Shown here piece after piece: positions 29,203-38,980 of a DNA stretch of 64,000 nucleotides. Position numbers and translations under genes: made by a program. The first letter of the stretch is position 1. The number at the start of each line of letters is the position of its first letter. The stretch comes from Phocaeicola paurosaccharolyticus JCM 15092. Lineage in GTDB: Bacteria > Bacteroidota > Bacteroidia > Bacteroidales > Bacteroidaceae. Where the stretch lies: assembly GCF_000613805.1 (NCBI RefSeq), contig NZ_BAJR01000003.1, positions 100,024-164,023 of the forward strand. Reading direction: 5' to 3'. Below the pieces are notes generated by a model. That model saw only the letters and a program-made list of their open reading frames with translations, did no database searches and had not been told where the DNA came from.

Positions 29203-30111
29203 ATGAAACAACTACTTATTTTATTCTCTATGTTATCTCTTCTTTTTTCAGAAGGAGCATATGCCCGAAAGGTTAAGGAGAGCAATATTGTTTTTGGCAA
29301 TACTATAGATCCAAAAGAACAGATTAAAGAGTCGAGGAGATTGGCCAAGAGGTTAATCTCTGAGAAGGGTGACAAATGGAGAGCTAAGGGTGACCAACAT
29401 CGAAGCTACTATTTCGATGAGGCAAAGAGAACTCTTCCTTATCGTATATGCGTTCCTGACAGTTGGGATGGGAAATCTAAACTTCCATTGGTACTCTTCT
29501 TGCATGGCGGCTGGAACGATGAGAACTCATATCTAGATCAGAATGATAAACAACTAGTGAAGTTGGCTAATGAACATGGGTATCTTCTAGTCTCTCCGTT
29601 AGGAGGAGATGCATCCTATGGAAATGAGCTTATGCTACCTGGAGTTTTTGGAAAAGATGAAGTGATAAGGAAAATTATTACTAATATCACTCCCGAAAGG
29701 AGAAAAGCTCAGATTATAAGCGAGAAGGATATAATAAATGTTCTTGAAATTGTCATGACAGAATACCCTGTCGATAAGAAAAACCTTTTTCTTATGGGAC
29801 ACTCAATGGGGTCTGGTGGAACATGGTATCTGGGAGCTAAATATTCCGGATATTGGAATGCATTGGCACCTCTTTCGGGACCTTTTGTGACTAAGGAGGG
29901 ATATCCATGGGAGAATCTTCGTAAGAAACCGATATTCTATACAGAAGGTACAAAGGCTGGAGCATCACTCTCGGGAAGTAGAGAACTAAGCAGGTGGTTG
30001 AAGGAGAATAATTTCAACTTTAGATATAAGGAAGTGGATGGTGATCACGGCTCAATGGTACCGATGGTTTTACCTGATATATTTGATTTCCTGGATAGCT
30101 GCAGGAGATAA
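29203..30111 (+). CDS. Secreted alpha/beta-hydrolase esterase (CE1/PHB-depolymerase-like)
   Basis: 302 residues from the ATG at 29203, which opens a signal peptide (MKQLLILFSMLSLLFSEGAYA); the in-frame ATG at 29182 adds only seven residues. The alpha/beta-hydrolase core is visible: LPLVLFLHGGW (oxyanion region), LMGHSMGSGGTWYL (nucleophile Ser), and VDGDHGSM (catalytic His). It most resembles carboxylesterases of the feruloyl/acetyl esterase type. The position between GH115 and GH29 suggests it removes ester-linked groups such as ferulate or acetate from the side chains, but the exact acyl group is not readable. Confidence 0.85.
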   Translation: MKQLLILFSMLSLLFSEGAYARKVKESNIVFGNTIDPKEQIKESRRLAKRLISEKGDKWRAKGDQHRSYYFDEAKRTLPYRICVPDSWDGKSKLPLVLFLHGGWNDENSYLDQNDKQLVKLANEHGYLLVSPLGGDASYGNELMLPGVFGKDEVIRKIITNITPERRKAQIISEKDIINVLEIVMTEYPVDKKNLFLMGHSMGSGGTWYLGAKYSGYWNALAPLSGPFVTKEGYPWENLRKKPIFYTEGTKAGASLSGSRELSRWLKENNFNFRYKEVDGDHGSMVPMVLPDIFDFLDSCRR

Positions 30112-30140
30112 AAATAGAAAAACATATAAAAAATCATATT

Positions 30141-31775
30141 ATGATTAATCTTAAATCATTATTACGAAATAGTCTTATTGTCTCTACTCTTATAGCCGGC
30201 AACTCAGCCTTGGCACAGGAGTTTAAAGTTAAGGTAAACACAGATAAAGAACCTATCTGTGAAGGTAAGTATAAGCAGACAGCAGAATCTCTTGCCGACT
30301 ATAAGTGTCCGGAGTGGTTTCGCGATGCAAAGTTCGGTATATGGGCTCACTGGGGACCACAATGTCAGCCTGAAGATGGTGACTGGTATGCTCGTGAGAT
30401 GTATATTGAGGGAAATAGCCGATACCGATATCAGATTGACGCTATGGGACACCCGTCAGAATTTGGCTTTAAGGATTGGATTCCATTGTGGAAGGCAGAC
30501 AAATGGGAACCTGAGAAGTTGATAGAACTCTATAAAAGAGCCGGAGCAAAATACTTCTTTGCTATGGCAAATCATCATGATAACTTCGATATGTATGATA
30601 GCAAATATCAGCCATGGAACTCAGTTAATATGGGACCAAAAAAGGATATCATTGGAACATGGGCAGCTATATGCAAACGTGAGAGACTTCCTTTCGGTGT
30701 GAGTGTACACGCATCTCATGCATGGTGCTGGATGGAGACTTCAAGAGGTGCCGATACTAAGGGAACTCTTAAGGGTGTGAAATATGACGGATGGCTAACA
30801 GAAGAGGATGGTAAAGGAAAATGGTGGGAAGGATATGATATCCAGGACCTATACGAACAGCGTCATCCATTGAGTAAGAATAACAGACACTGGGAGTGGG
30901 ATACAAACGAGGTTACATGTCCTGATCAGGCTTATTGCGATAAGTTTTATAACCGTACTGTTGATCTGATAAACAAATATAATCCTGATTTACTATATTA
31001 TGATGATACATTCCTGCCACTCTACCCGGTATCGGATGCAGGTATTGCAACTGTTGCTCATATGTACAACAAGAGCATGGCAGAGAACAATGGAAAAAAT
31101 AAGGCAGTTGTCTTCGGTAAAGTTTTGAACAATGAACAGAAGAAGATGATTGTATGGGATGTAGAGCGTGGTGCTCCTGATGAGATACAGGAACTTCCTT
31201 GGCAGACATGTACATGCATAGGATCATGGCACTATGATAAACATGTATATCTGAATGAGGGTTACAAGAAACCTGAAGATGTAATCCGTATGCTGGTTGA
31301 TGTTGTATCTAAAAACGGAAACCTTCTTCTTAATGTTCCAGTAAAAGGTAATGGTTCTATTGACCCTCTTGAAAGAGCAGTAATCGAGAAGATCGCAGAT
31401 TGGATGCAGGTTAATGGTGAGAGCATCTTTGGCACACGTCCATGGAGAGTATATGGTGAGGGACCTTCTGTAGATGTTAAGAACCCAATCAATGCACAAG
31501 GCTTTAATGAAGGACGAGTAAAATGGTCATCAAAAGATATCCGTTTCAACAAGAAGGGTAAAACTCTATATGTTACTTTGTTCGGCGCTCCTGAAGAAAA
31601 TTTCGCAGTGAAGAGTCTTGCTAAAGGTGTAAGCAAGGATAAGGTTAAGAGTATACAACTTCTTGGTTCTGATGAGAAGGTTATGTGGAAACAGACTACT
31701 CAGGGTGTTGAGATAGTTGCACCAAGCAAAGCACCATTCAAAGAAGCTAACGTTTATAAATTTGTTTTGAAATAA
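30141..31775 (+). CDS. GH29-family glycosidase (alpha-L-fucosidase family)
   Basis: 544 residues with a signal peptide ending near NSALAQ. The GH29 barrel is recognisable from FGIWAHWGP (about 65-73), YFFAMANHHDNFDMYDS (about 138-153) and NPDLLYYDD (about 281-289), where Asp288 aligns with the family nucleophile. A C-terminal beta domain follows from about 430. Family members are exo-acting alpha-L-fucosidases, and some act on alpha-L-galactose. Fucose is not a usual xylan substituent, so in this cluster an alpha-L-galactosidase or a novel side-chain activity is worth considering. It is 29 bp after the esterase and 11 bp before GH43. Confidence 0.88.
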   Translation: MINLKSLLRNSLIVSTLIAGNSALAQEFKVKVNTDKEPICEGKYKQTAESLADYKCPEWFRDAKFGIWAHWGPQCQPEDGDWYAREMYIEGNSRYRYQIDAMGHPSEFGFKDWIPLWKADKWEPEKLIELYKRAGAKYFFAMANHHDNFDMYDSKYQPWNSVNMGPKKDIIGTWAAICKRERLPFGVSVHASHAWCWMETSRGADTKGTLKGVKYDGWLTEEDGKGKWWEGYDIQDLYEQRHPLSKNNRHWEWDTNEVTCPDQAYCDKFYNRTVDLINKYNPDLLYYDDTFLPLYPVSDAGIATVAHMYNKSMAENNGKNKAVVFGKVLNNEQKKMIVWDVERGAPDEIQELPWQTCTCIGSWHYDKHVYLNEGYKKPEDVIRMLVDVVSKNGNLLLNVPVKGNGSIDPLERAVIEKIADWMQVNGESIFGTRPWRVYGEGPSVDVKNPINAQGFNEGRVKWSSKDIRFNKKGKTLYVTLFGAPEENFAVKSLAKGVSKDKVKSIQLLGSDEKVMWKQTTQGVEIVAPSKAPFKEANVYKFVLK

Positions 31776-31786
31776 TTTGTTATAAT

Positions 31787-33898
31787 ATGAAAATAAAGCT
31801 GCTAATAACACTTGCACTTCTATCAATTACACATGTTTTTGCTGGTACTCCAGTGAAAACTTATGAGCAGAGGTCATGGAGTGCTGATAATGGAAATGGA
31901 ACATATACAAACCCACTCTTCTATGATGAGTTCTCAGACCCGGATATCATACGTGTGGGTAATGATTACTACCTTGCCGGTACTACAATGCATACCGTTC
32001 CAGGTATAGTTATCCTTCACTCTACAGATTTGGTGAACTGGAAATTTGCATCATATTGTTTTGATGAATTTGATGACCTTTCATCTGAGTTCAGACTTGA
32101 AAATGGAAAAGATGTATATGGACAGGGTATATGGGCTCCATGTATACGTTATCATAAAGGGAAATTCTATGTCTTCTCCAACATAAATGGTCATGGACTT
32201 CAAGCTTATATTGCTGATAATATTAAAGGCCCTTGGAAACATGTAAAGGTAGAGGGAGACATATACGACCTTTCTGTACTTTTTGATGATAACGGTAAGA
32301 TATATGCTATTCATAAGTATGGAAATGTTACCTGTACAGAACTTAAACCTGATTTAAGCGGTCCGGTTGAAGGTACTTCACGTGTCATTATCAAAGAGGG
32401 TAATGCAATGGGAGAGGGACATCATGTTTATAAGATTAATGGCATGTACTACATCATATCTGCAGACTACTCGCCAATGGGAAGAATGCAGTGTGCCCGT
32501 TCAAAGAGTATATATGGTCCATACGAGACCTGTGTTATTAGTGCAAGAGAGTCTTTTGGCTATGGAACAGCCTGGACAACTGGTAATGTAGGCTTGGGAG
32601 GGAAAATTCCTGAGGATGGATATAAGTTTACTCAGAATAGAGCAAATGTAGACAAATTAGGTCCGGCTACAATTCACCAGGGAGGTATTGTTCAAGCTGC
32701 AGATGGTTCATGGTGGGGTGTCTCTATGCAGGATTTCAATGCTGTGGGACGTACAACATGCTTATCTCCTGTTACATGGGTTGACGGATGGCCATATTTC
32801 GGATTAGAGAAAAACTTAGGACGCTCACCGAGAACATGGTTCAAGCCAAACAATAGTAATCCTACTCCACATGCTCCTTATGAGAGATGCGATGACTTCA
32901 ATGGTGATAAATTGAAACCGGTATGGCAATGGAATCATAACCCTGTAAAAGGGAAATGGGCACTGGATAAGAAGAAGGGGGTACTGAGATTGCATTGTAT
33001 GCCTGCAAACCAATTTATGAAAGCTAAGAATACGCTTACTCAGCGTGCTATGGGACCTATTTCAATGGCTACAGTAACTCTCGATGCTTCTCATCTGAAG
33101 AAAGGCGATAATGCCGGACTTGGAATACTTAATGCACCTTACGTTACTCTGGGAGTTGTAAAAGGAGATAAGAAACTCTCTATGCGTTGGTACGATCAGA
33201 ATACCAATAATGAGATCGTTGATAATGTTGATGCCAAGAAGATATGGTTGCGTGTTTGGGGAGATTATGACAAGAGCCAGGTTAGGTTCTCATATTCAAC
33301 AGATGGTTATAATTGGAAGATGATAGGTGATACAACTATAGTATCTTATCAGATGAGGACCTTCCAAGGTGCAAGATATGCGCTCTACTCATTCAACACA
33401 GCTATGGTAAATGGTGGATATGCCGATTTTGACAACTTCATTGTTGATGAACCTTTGGCAGACCGCTCAAAGAACATACCTCTTGGAAAGAGCATCACAA
33501 TCAATAATATTGCTATTGGAAATCTAATGTATGCAATGCCTCATGGTATGATGCATGATGCTGCTCCATTCTCTAAAAACGCTAAATCAAATCAAGCTAA
33601 GTTCACCGTTATCGATAAAGGTAATGGTAAGATAAACCTTAAGTGTGCAGATGGTCGCTTTGTCATGATCACCGGTCAAGGTCTCTCTGGAGATGTCCGT
33701 TTCACTGATGATGCTAATAAAGCGGAAGATTTTGTATGGCAGGATATGCTCAATGGAGAGTTCATGCTGTTGTCGATGACAACACAGAAGTATGTATACA
33801 AGCATCCTGTTGATGGAAGCCCTTATGCCGCTGATTGCCAGGGACCTGATGCAAACAGGAAGAATGGTTGTGTATTTACTTGGCAAGTTGCCGAATAA
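31787..33898 (+). CDS. GH43 beta-xylosidase/arabinofuranosidase with C-terminal beta domains
   Basis: 703 residues with a signal peptide (LLITLALLSITHVFAG). The five-bladed GH43 propeller has the three catalytic acids in place: base Asp51 in FSDPDIIR, Asp161 in YDLSVLFDD, and acid Glu210 in MGEGHHVY. Residues about 365-555 are a concanavalin-like beta-xylosidase C-terminal domain (YERCDDFNGDKLKPVWQWNHN...). The last 130 residues (about 570-703) look like a separate beta-trefoil/fascin-like module. The extra module is unusual and may bind glycans. The enzyme probably trims xylose or arabinose from xylan-derived oligosaccharides; regiospecificity is unknown. Confidence 0.92.
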   Translation: MKIKLLITLALLSITHVFAGTPVKTYEQRSWSADNGNGTYTNPLFYDEFSDPDIIRVGNDYYLAGTTMHTVPGIVILHSTDLVNWKFASYCFDEFDDLSSEFRLENGKDVYGQGIWAPCIRYHKGKFYVFSNINGHGLQAYIADNIKGPWKHVKVEGDIYDLSVLFDDNGKIYAIHKYGNVTCTELKPDLSGPVEGTSRVIIKEGNAMGEGHHVYKINGMYYIISADYSPMGRMQCARSKSIYGPYETCVISARESFGYGTAWTTGNVGLGGKIPEDGYKFTQNRANVDKLGPATIHQGGIVQAADGSWWGVSMQDFNAVGRTTCLSPVTWVDGWPYFGLEKNLGRSPRTWFKPNNSNPTPHAPYERCDDFNGDKLKPVWQWNHNPVKGKWALDKKKGVLRLHCMPANQFMKAKNTLTQRAMGPISMATVTLDASHLKKGDNAGLGILNAPYVTLGVVKGDKKLSMRWYDQNTNNEIVDNVDAKKIWLRVWGDYDKSQVRFSYSTDGYNWKMIGDTTIVSYQMRTFQGARYALYSFNTAMVNGGYADFDNFIVDEPLADRSKNIPLGKSITINNIAIGNLMYAMPHGMMHDAAPFSKNAKSNQAKFTVIDKGNGKINLKCADGRFVMITGQGLSGDVRFTDDANKAEDFVWQDMLNGEFMLLSMTTQKYVYKHPVDGSPYAADCQGPDANRKNGCVFTWQVAE

Positions 33899-34056
33899 TG
33901 AATAATTAAGAATAATACTTTTCTTCATAGAATTTAGGTGGTAATATATTCTGTGCAATTAGCAGATATGTTATCACCTATTCTTTCAACATAGACTTTG
34001 CTTATTAGGCAAATTTTAATGAATAATTGGCGATTAGCAGATAAGAATAGATTTTA

Positions 34057-34082
34057 TAGGACGTGGAGTAATCTACGTCCTA
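34057..34082. repeat. Hairpin upstream of GH2
   Basis: TAGGACGT (34057-34064) and ACGTCCTA (34075-34082) form an 8-bp inverted repeat with a 10-bp spacer. There is no strong T run, so it is either a weak terminator after GH43 or a leader structure before GH2. Confidence 0.45.
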
Positions 34083-34179
34083 AATGTTTCTATTTATAAG
34101 CTCGTATTTCTTAAAAAAGGAATAAAGAGAGACGAATAGAAAATCTTTATGTAGTTTTATAGCTGCTAATTATAATATT

Positions 34180-36639
34180 ATGAGAAAACTACTTCTATTT
34201 ATTTCATTATTCTTATCACTCTATTCTCAGACAAATTCACTTTTGGCTGTGAATTTAGATAGAGTCAATAATACCACAAAGTCTAATTATAAGGCTGATA
34301 AAGTTGATTTATCATTAAGGAAACAGTCCTTTGACAGAAACTGGCTCTTCTCTCTTAATGATAATCAAGAGGCAAAAAGTATTAAGTTCGACGACGCCAG
34401 CTGGCGCATAGTTAATCTGCCACACGATTGGAGTATTGAAGGAAAGATTGATGCAAAAAATGCTATGGGTAATGACGGAGGTTATTTCCCTGATGGAATA
34501 GGCTGGTACAGAAAAGAGTTTTTTATTCCCAAATCGGTAAACGATAAGGAGATCAGTCTCTATTTTGAAGGGGTATATATGAACTCTGAACTCTATGTCA
34601 ATGGTAAGTTAGTTGGGAAACATCCCTATGGTTACTCCTCTTTTATTTTTGATATTACCTCTTACATAAAAGCAGGGGAGAAAAACCTTGTTGCGGTGAG
34701 GGTAGACAATAGCCAACAGAAAAATTGCCGTTGGTACTCAGGGTCCGGAATATATCGCCATGTGTGGCTCATGTCTGCAAATTCAGTTCATATACCACAT
34801 TGGAGTACACAGATAACATCTCCTTCTGTCGATAAGGATAACTCTTCAGTTAAGATATCAAGTAAGGTAGCAAATGATAGCAAGGCAGATAAGTCATTAT
34901 CATGCATCTTCTCTCTCTTGCGAAAAGGGGTAAAGGTGGCAGAAGCTAAATCCTCTCTAATGATACCTGCAAACTCTGCTAAGGAGTTCACTTCATTGGT
35001 AGAAGTCAAGAATCCGGAGCTATGGAGTCCTGGAAATCCTGCACTATATGACGTAAAGTTGGAGATAATAGATGAGAAAGGTAAGGTAGCAGATACATTT
35101 ACTGAGATATATGGTATCAAGAAGATAGAATATGATTCTAAATCCGGTCTGAGACTTAATGGGAAAAGTTTGAAACTTAATGGTGGTTGTGCACATCATG
35201 ATAATGGCATACTCGGTGCAGCAGCTTTCGACCGTGCTGAGGTTCGCCGTGTTGAACTACTGAAGGAGGCCGGCTTCAATGCCGTGCGAACATCACATAA
35301 TATTCCATCCGAAGCATTCCTTTATGCGTGCGATTCATTAGGACTATTGGTTATTGATGAGGCTTTCGACGGATGGAGAGATGCAAAGAATAAATACGAT
35401 TATTCCACAATATTCGATAAGTGGTGGAAGGAAGATATAGAGAGCATGGTACTACGTGACCGTAATCACCCATCAATATTCTGTTGGAGTATAGGCAATG
35501 AGGTTATTGAGAGAAAGAAGTTGGAGGTGGTTACTACTGCCCATAAGTTGGCTACACATATCCGTTCTCTTGATGGCACACGTCCTGTGACCTCTGCATT
35601 GGCAAGTTGGGATAATGATTGGGAGATTTACGATCCTCTTGCGGCAGAACATGATATTGTGGGCTACAACTATCTTATTCATAAGGCAGAGTCAGATCAT
35701 GAGAGAGTTCCATCAAGAGTGATGATGCAGACGGAATCTTATCCTAAGGATGCGTTCTCCAACTGGTGCATGTTGACAGATCACTCATATATTGTCGGTG
35801 ATTTTGTATGGACAGCTTTGGATTATCTTGGTGAGTCAGGTATTGGCCGTTTCTATTACGACGGAGAGAGCGCTGGAGAACATTATCAGACTAATCATTT
35901 CCCATATCATGGTGGCTATTGTGGTGATATAGATATCTTGGGATGGCGTAAGCCTATCTCACATTATCGACAATTGCTTCATTGTCCCGATAAGAAGATC
36001 TATATAGCGGTTAAGGAACCTGATGGATATTTTGGTAAGGTAAGACTTACTTCATGGTCTGTTTGGCCTATGTGGGAGAGTTGGAACTGGCCCGGACATG
36101 AGGGTAAAGATATTGATGTTGAGTTATATAGTCACTCTCCTTTAGTAGCACTCTATCTAAATGATAAGCTGATAGATAAGAAGAGTGTAGACCGTAGTAG
36201 TGAGTTCAAAGCTGTTTTCACAATTCCTTACCAAGTGGGTACGCTAAAGGCAGTAGGCATGGACAAGGCTGGCAATGTAATAGAGAGTACTATACTAAAG
36301 TCGGCAGGAAAGGCTGCTTCTTTACGACTTACCCCCGATCGTTCGACTATTAAGGGAGATGGTCAAGACCTCTCTTTTATAACCGTTGAGGTAGTAGATA
36401 AAGATGGAGTTATAGATCCAAATGCAGAAATTGATATCACAGCATCTATTAAAGGAGGTACTATTCAGGCTATAGGCAATGCAAGTCTGAAAGATACTAT
36501 CCCTTATGTTGGCAATAGTTGCAAGACATGGAAAGGACGTGCTATGATTGTAGTAAGGGCAGACCAGAGAAAGGGTGACATATCTCTTACCGTTAACTCG
36601 GAGTTATCGAAAAATAATCTGGTGATTAAGAAAAGGTAA
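34180..36639 (+). CDS. GH2 family glycosidase (beta-galactosidase-like)
   Basis: 819 residues with a signal peptide. Residues about 45-200 form the sugar-binding jelly roll (WRIVNLPHDWSIEG, then YMNSELYVNG), followed by an immunoglobulin-like domain and the TIM barrel. The barrel carries acid/base Glu441 in WSIGNEVIE and nucleophile Glu519 in MMQTESYP. The C-terminal 220 residues contain a DUF4982-like and an Ig-like (Big) domain. Substrates in this subgroup include beta-galactosides, beta-glucuronides and beta-mannosides. It closes the plus-strand hemicellulose cluster and precedes a bidirectional terminator. Confidence 0.92.
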   Translation: MRKLLLFISLFLSLYSQTNSLLAVNLDRVNNTTKSNYKADKVDLSLRKQSFDRNWLFSLNDNQEAKSIKFDDASWRIVNLPHDWSIEGKIDAKNAMGNDGGYFPDGIGWYRKEFFIPKSVNDKEISLYFEGVYMNSELYVNGKLVGKHPYGYSSFIFDITSYIKAGEKNLVAVRVDNSQQKNCRWYSGSGIYRHVWLMSANSVHIPHWSTQITSPSVDKDNSSVKISSKVANDSKADKSLSCIFSLLRKGVKVAEAKSSLMIPANSAKEFTSLVEVKNPELWSPGNPALYDVKLEIIDEKGKVADTFTEIYGIKKIEYDSKSGLRLNGKSLKLNGGCAHHDNGILGAAAFDRAEVRRVELLKEAGFNAVRTSHNIPSEAFLYACDSLGLLVIDEAFDGWRDAKNKYDYSTIFDKWWKEDIESMVLRDRNHPSIFCWSIGNEVIERKKLEVVTTAHKLATHIRSLDGTRPVTSALASWDNDWEIYDPLAAEHDIVGYNYLIHKAESDHERVPSRVMMQTESYPKDAFSNWCMLTDHSYIVGDFVWTALDYLGESGIGRFYYDGESAGEHYQTNHFPYHGGYCGDIDILGWRKPISHYRQLLHCPDKKIYIAVKEPDGYFGKVRLTSWSVWPMWESWNWPGHEGKDIDVELYSHSPLVALYLNDKLIDKKSVDRSSEFKAVFTIPYQVGTLKAVGMDKAGNVIESTILKSAGKAASLRLTPDRSTIKGDGQDLSFITVEVVDKDGVIDPNAEIDITASIKGGTIQAIGNASLKDTIPYVGNSCKTWKGRAMIVVRADQRKGDISLTVNSELSKNNLVIKKR

Positions 36640-36650
36640 ACCTATAGATA

Positions 36651-36684
36651 TAAAAATAGCCCTCGATATTGAGGGCTATTTTTA
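36651..36684. terminator. Bidirectional terminator between GH2 and the DUF2059 gene
   Basis: TAAAAATAGCCCTC (36651-36664) pairs perfectly with GAGGGCTATTTTTA (36671-36684), with A/T tracts on both sides, so it can serve both convergent genes. Confidence 0.85.
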
Positions 36685-36711
36685 TATTAATGCAGATTGT
36701 CCGTCTGTTAA

Positions 36712-37170
36712 TTACTTAGCATCTTTATTTTCCATCCACTTTTTTACGATTGCCATAATTTTCTCCTGAACAGGAATCATATCTTTTGTTAACTCCGGCA
36801 CAACTTCTGACATGTTTGAGGCCATTTTGCTAAGTTTCATTCCGACAGGTGTCTCATAAAACTTGTTTATCTCCCTGATTTCTGAAATAGTAAAGTTCTT
36901 TTTATAGTAAGGAAGTAACTTATTTGTAAGTAAGCCCTTCATTGATGCAGATAAAGTATCTGAAATTTCTTTTACCATACCTTCAGGTGCATTTGGCATT
37001 GATTGTTTTAGTTGCTCAAGCATTGTGGAAGGCAGTTGATCTATGGCCTCTATTGCTCCGCTCTTTTTAAGCATCTCGAAATACTCCTTATCGAACTTCT
37101 CATTATCTTGTGCCATCATGGCAGAAGAGATGCAAATTAAAGTGATAATAGAAATAAAAACTCTCTTCAT
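36712..37170 (-). CDS. DUF2059 secreted protein
   Basis: 152 residues with a signal peptide (VFISIITLICISSAMMAQ). The rest is helical with the DUF2059 features MLEQLKQSMP, LLPYYKKNFTISEIREINKFYETPVGMKLSKM and a Lys-rich tail. The family is widespread in periplasmic proteins of unknown role. It is a single-gene unit with a TAnnTTTG box upstream and shares a bidirectional terminator with GH2. Confidence 0.85.
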   Translation of the reverse strand: MKRVFISIITLICISSAMMAQDNEKFDKEYFEMLKKSGAIEAIDQLPSTMLEQLKQSMPNAPEGMVKEISDTLSASMKGLLTNKLLPYYKKNFTISEIREINKFYETPVGMKLSKMASNMSEVVPELTKDMIPVQEKIMAIVKKWMENKDAK

Positions 37171-37210
37171 AATAATTAAATTTAAAGTTAATACAGCTTT
37201 TAGTTTGGCG

Positions 37211-37218
37211 CAAATATA
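37211..37218 (-). promoter_or_regulatory. -7 box upstream of the DUF2059 gene
   Basis: TATATTTG on the minus strand matches TAnnTTTG, about 41 bp before the ATG at 37170. Confidence 0.35.
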
Positions 37219-37322
37219 TGAATAATAATTACATAGAGACTATAAATAGACTATTTTTTTTTGGTAAAAAAATATTTCATTTTAATATGATTTTATTGTT
37301 TAATGGGAATGCATAACCTAAT

Positions 37323-37437
37323 AATCAAGGCTTCCGGCAATGATACAAAAACTCTTCTTACTTTTGTTGCTGAGTAAAAAATGCACAACCAAAGACTCAA
37401 GGTTTCCAACAATATTATTATAACTTTTCTTACTTCT
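37323..37437. repeat. Degenerate direct repeat at the 3' end of the second GH29 gene
   Basis: A segment starting AATCAAGGCTTCCGGCAAT (about 37323-37365) resembles ACTCAAGGTTTCCAACAAT (about 37394-37437), both running into CTTCTTACTT-like tracts. The second copy overlaps the GH29 stop codon region. Confidence 0.4.
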
Positions 37438-38824
37438 TAATGTTAAATCGGAAAGCTAAAGGTTCATTATTGATGCCTTTTGGCAATGTAACCTTTACCT
37501 TATCTCCCTTTACAGAGTACTTCACACTCTTTCCTGTCTGAAGGAGAGTCATATTTCCTGTTGGAATATTTCCGCTCCACTCGATAATCTGTGGAAGCTT
37601 TTCATTCTCTGGAAGAGCATAGAGAGCATAGATGGTCTTCTTGTTCTTGTTAGCTGTGAACCATACGTTTCCCTCGTGGTATATAGCAGCATTCCTTGTA
37701 GAATAAATAGCTTCTCCATTTTTGTTGAGCCATTGTCCTACTTGGTGCAGACGTTTCGCAACTTCTGCCTCAATAATTCCATCAGGAGTAGGACCTACAC
37801 CAAGAAGAAGGTTGCCACCTTTAGCTGTTATCTCAATAAGAGAGTTGATAACATACTGAGCAGATTTGAATGGCGCATTAGCTATCCATCCCCAGTCATT
37901 ACCAAGGGGTATACAACTCTCCCAAGGGTAGTTGAGTTGTGTAGACGGAATTCCTCTCTCAGGAGTCTGATAGTTCTCATTCTTACCTTTTATTGTTCTG
38001 TCTACAGCTATAAGCCCCGGATGTCTCTTTCTTACATCAACAAGAACAGAGTCAAGGTTGAAGTCATAGCCTGTTATCCATCCGCCATCTAACCATAGTA
38101 TGTCCACTGGACCATAGTTAGTTGTAAGTTCATTCAACTGGTTCTGAGTAAATGTCTGATAGTTTTTCCACCAATCAGGATGACGCTCCTTCTTGTAGTT
38201 TATATGACGGTTGGGAGTGGCAAAATAAGGGTTCCAGAACCACTCTGTATGCCAGTCAGGCTTTGAGAAGTACTCACCAATCATGAACCCTTTTTCACGG
38301 AAAGCATCAAGAACATATTTAAGCACATCTTTTTTAGGGTTGTTCTTGAAAGGTCCTTTAGCGATAGAGAAATCTGTATATTTTGTATCATACATACAGA
38401 ACCCGTCATGATGCTTTGTTGTGAAGACCATATATTTCATTCCGGCATCATCCATTACGTCAGCCCACTGCTTTGGATCGAAGTTCACCGGGTTGAATGA
38501 GTCTTTAAGACCGAAATACCACTTTTTGTAGTCATCGTAAGAAATGTTTTTCTTCCTTGGAATCCATTCCTCGTCCTCTGAACAGAGTGACCATGACTCA
38601 ACTATTCCTGGAACAGAGTATAGTCCCCAGTGGAATAGTACACCAAATTTCTGGTCTTGCCATTTATCAAGTTTTCTGAGAACTTGGTTGTCTGTAGGCC
38701 ACATATAGCCATTCTCTTCGGATTGCTGGTGAACAAATCCTTGAACTTCTTGGGCATTCAGTGATGGTATATGGCATAAAGCAACTAAGACTATACCGGC
38801 AAATAGCTTATTTATGATTTTCAT
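37430..38824 (-). CDS. GH29 alpha-L-fucosidase
   Basis: 464 residues with a signal peptide (LFAGIVLVALCHIPSLNAQ). GH29 motifs are typical: FGVLFHWGLYSVPG (about 60-73), TTKHHDGFCMYDT (about 135-147), and VDILWLDGGW, with Asp246 as the expected nucleophile. It is closer to classical GH29 fucosidases than the one at 30141. It lies 153 bp downstream of the GH92 gene on the same strand, which suggests joint use on fucosylated, mannose-containing host or fungal glycans. Each gene has its own TAnnTTTG box, so they may be transcribed separately. Confidence 0.93.
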   Translation of the reverse strand: MKIINKLFAGIVLVALCHIPSLNAQEVQGFVHQQSEENGYMWPTDNQVLRKLDKWQDQKFGVLFHWGLYSVPGIVESWSLCSEDEEWIPRKKNISYDDYKKWYFGLKDSFNPVNFDPKQWADVMDDAGMKYMVFTTKHHDGFCMYDTKYTDFSIAKGPFKNNPKKDVLKYVLDAFREKGFMIGEYFSKPDWHTEWFWNPYFATPNRHINYKKERHPDWWKNYQTFTQNQLNELTTNYGPVDILWLDGGWITGYDFNLDSVLVDVRKRHPGLIAVDRTIKGKNENYQTPERGIPSTQLNYPWESCIPLGNDWGWIANAPFKSAQYVINSLIEITAKGGNLLLGVGPTPDGIIEAEVAKRLHQVGQWLNKNGEAIYSTRNAAIYHEGNVWFTANKNKKTIYALYALPENEKLPQIIEWSGNIPTGNMTLLQTGKSVKYSVKGDKVKVTLPKGINNEPLAFRFNIKK

Positions 38825-38867
38825 TTTTTATTGTTTGTAATTTATATTTCTAGTTGAGTTACTCTTA

Positions 38868-38875
38868 CAAAAATA
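38868..38875 (-). promoter_or_regulatory. -7 box upstream of the second GH29
   Basis: TATTTTTG on the minus strand matches TAnnTTTG, about 44 bp before the ATG at 38824. Confidence 0.35.
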
Positions 38876-38980
38876 AGAAAATAATTATACTCGAAATAAG
38901 AGACAATAGCTTAAATATCACTTAATAAACAATACATAGTACTTGTTTAGTTCCTTTCTGTTTCATTGATCTATGCCAAG

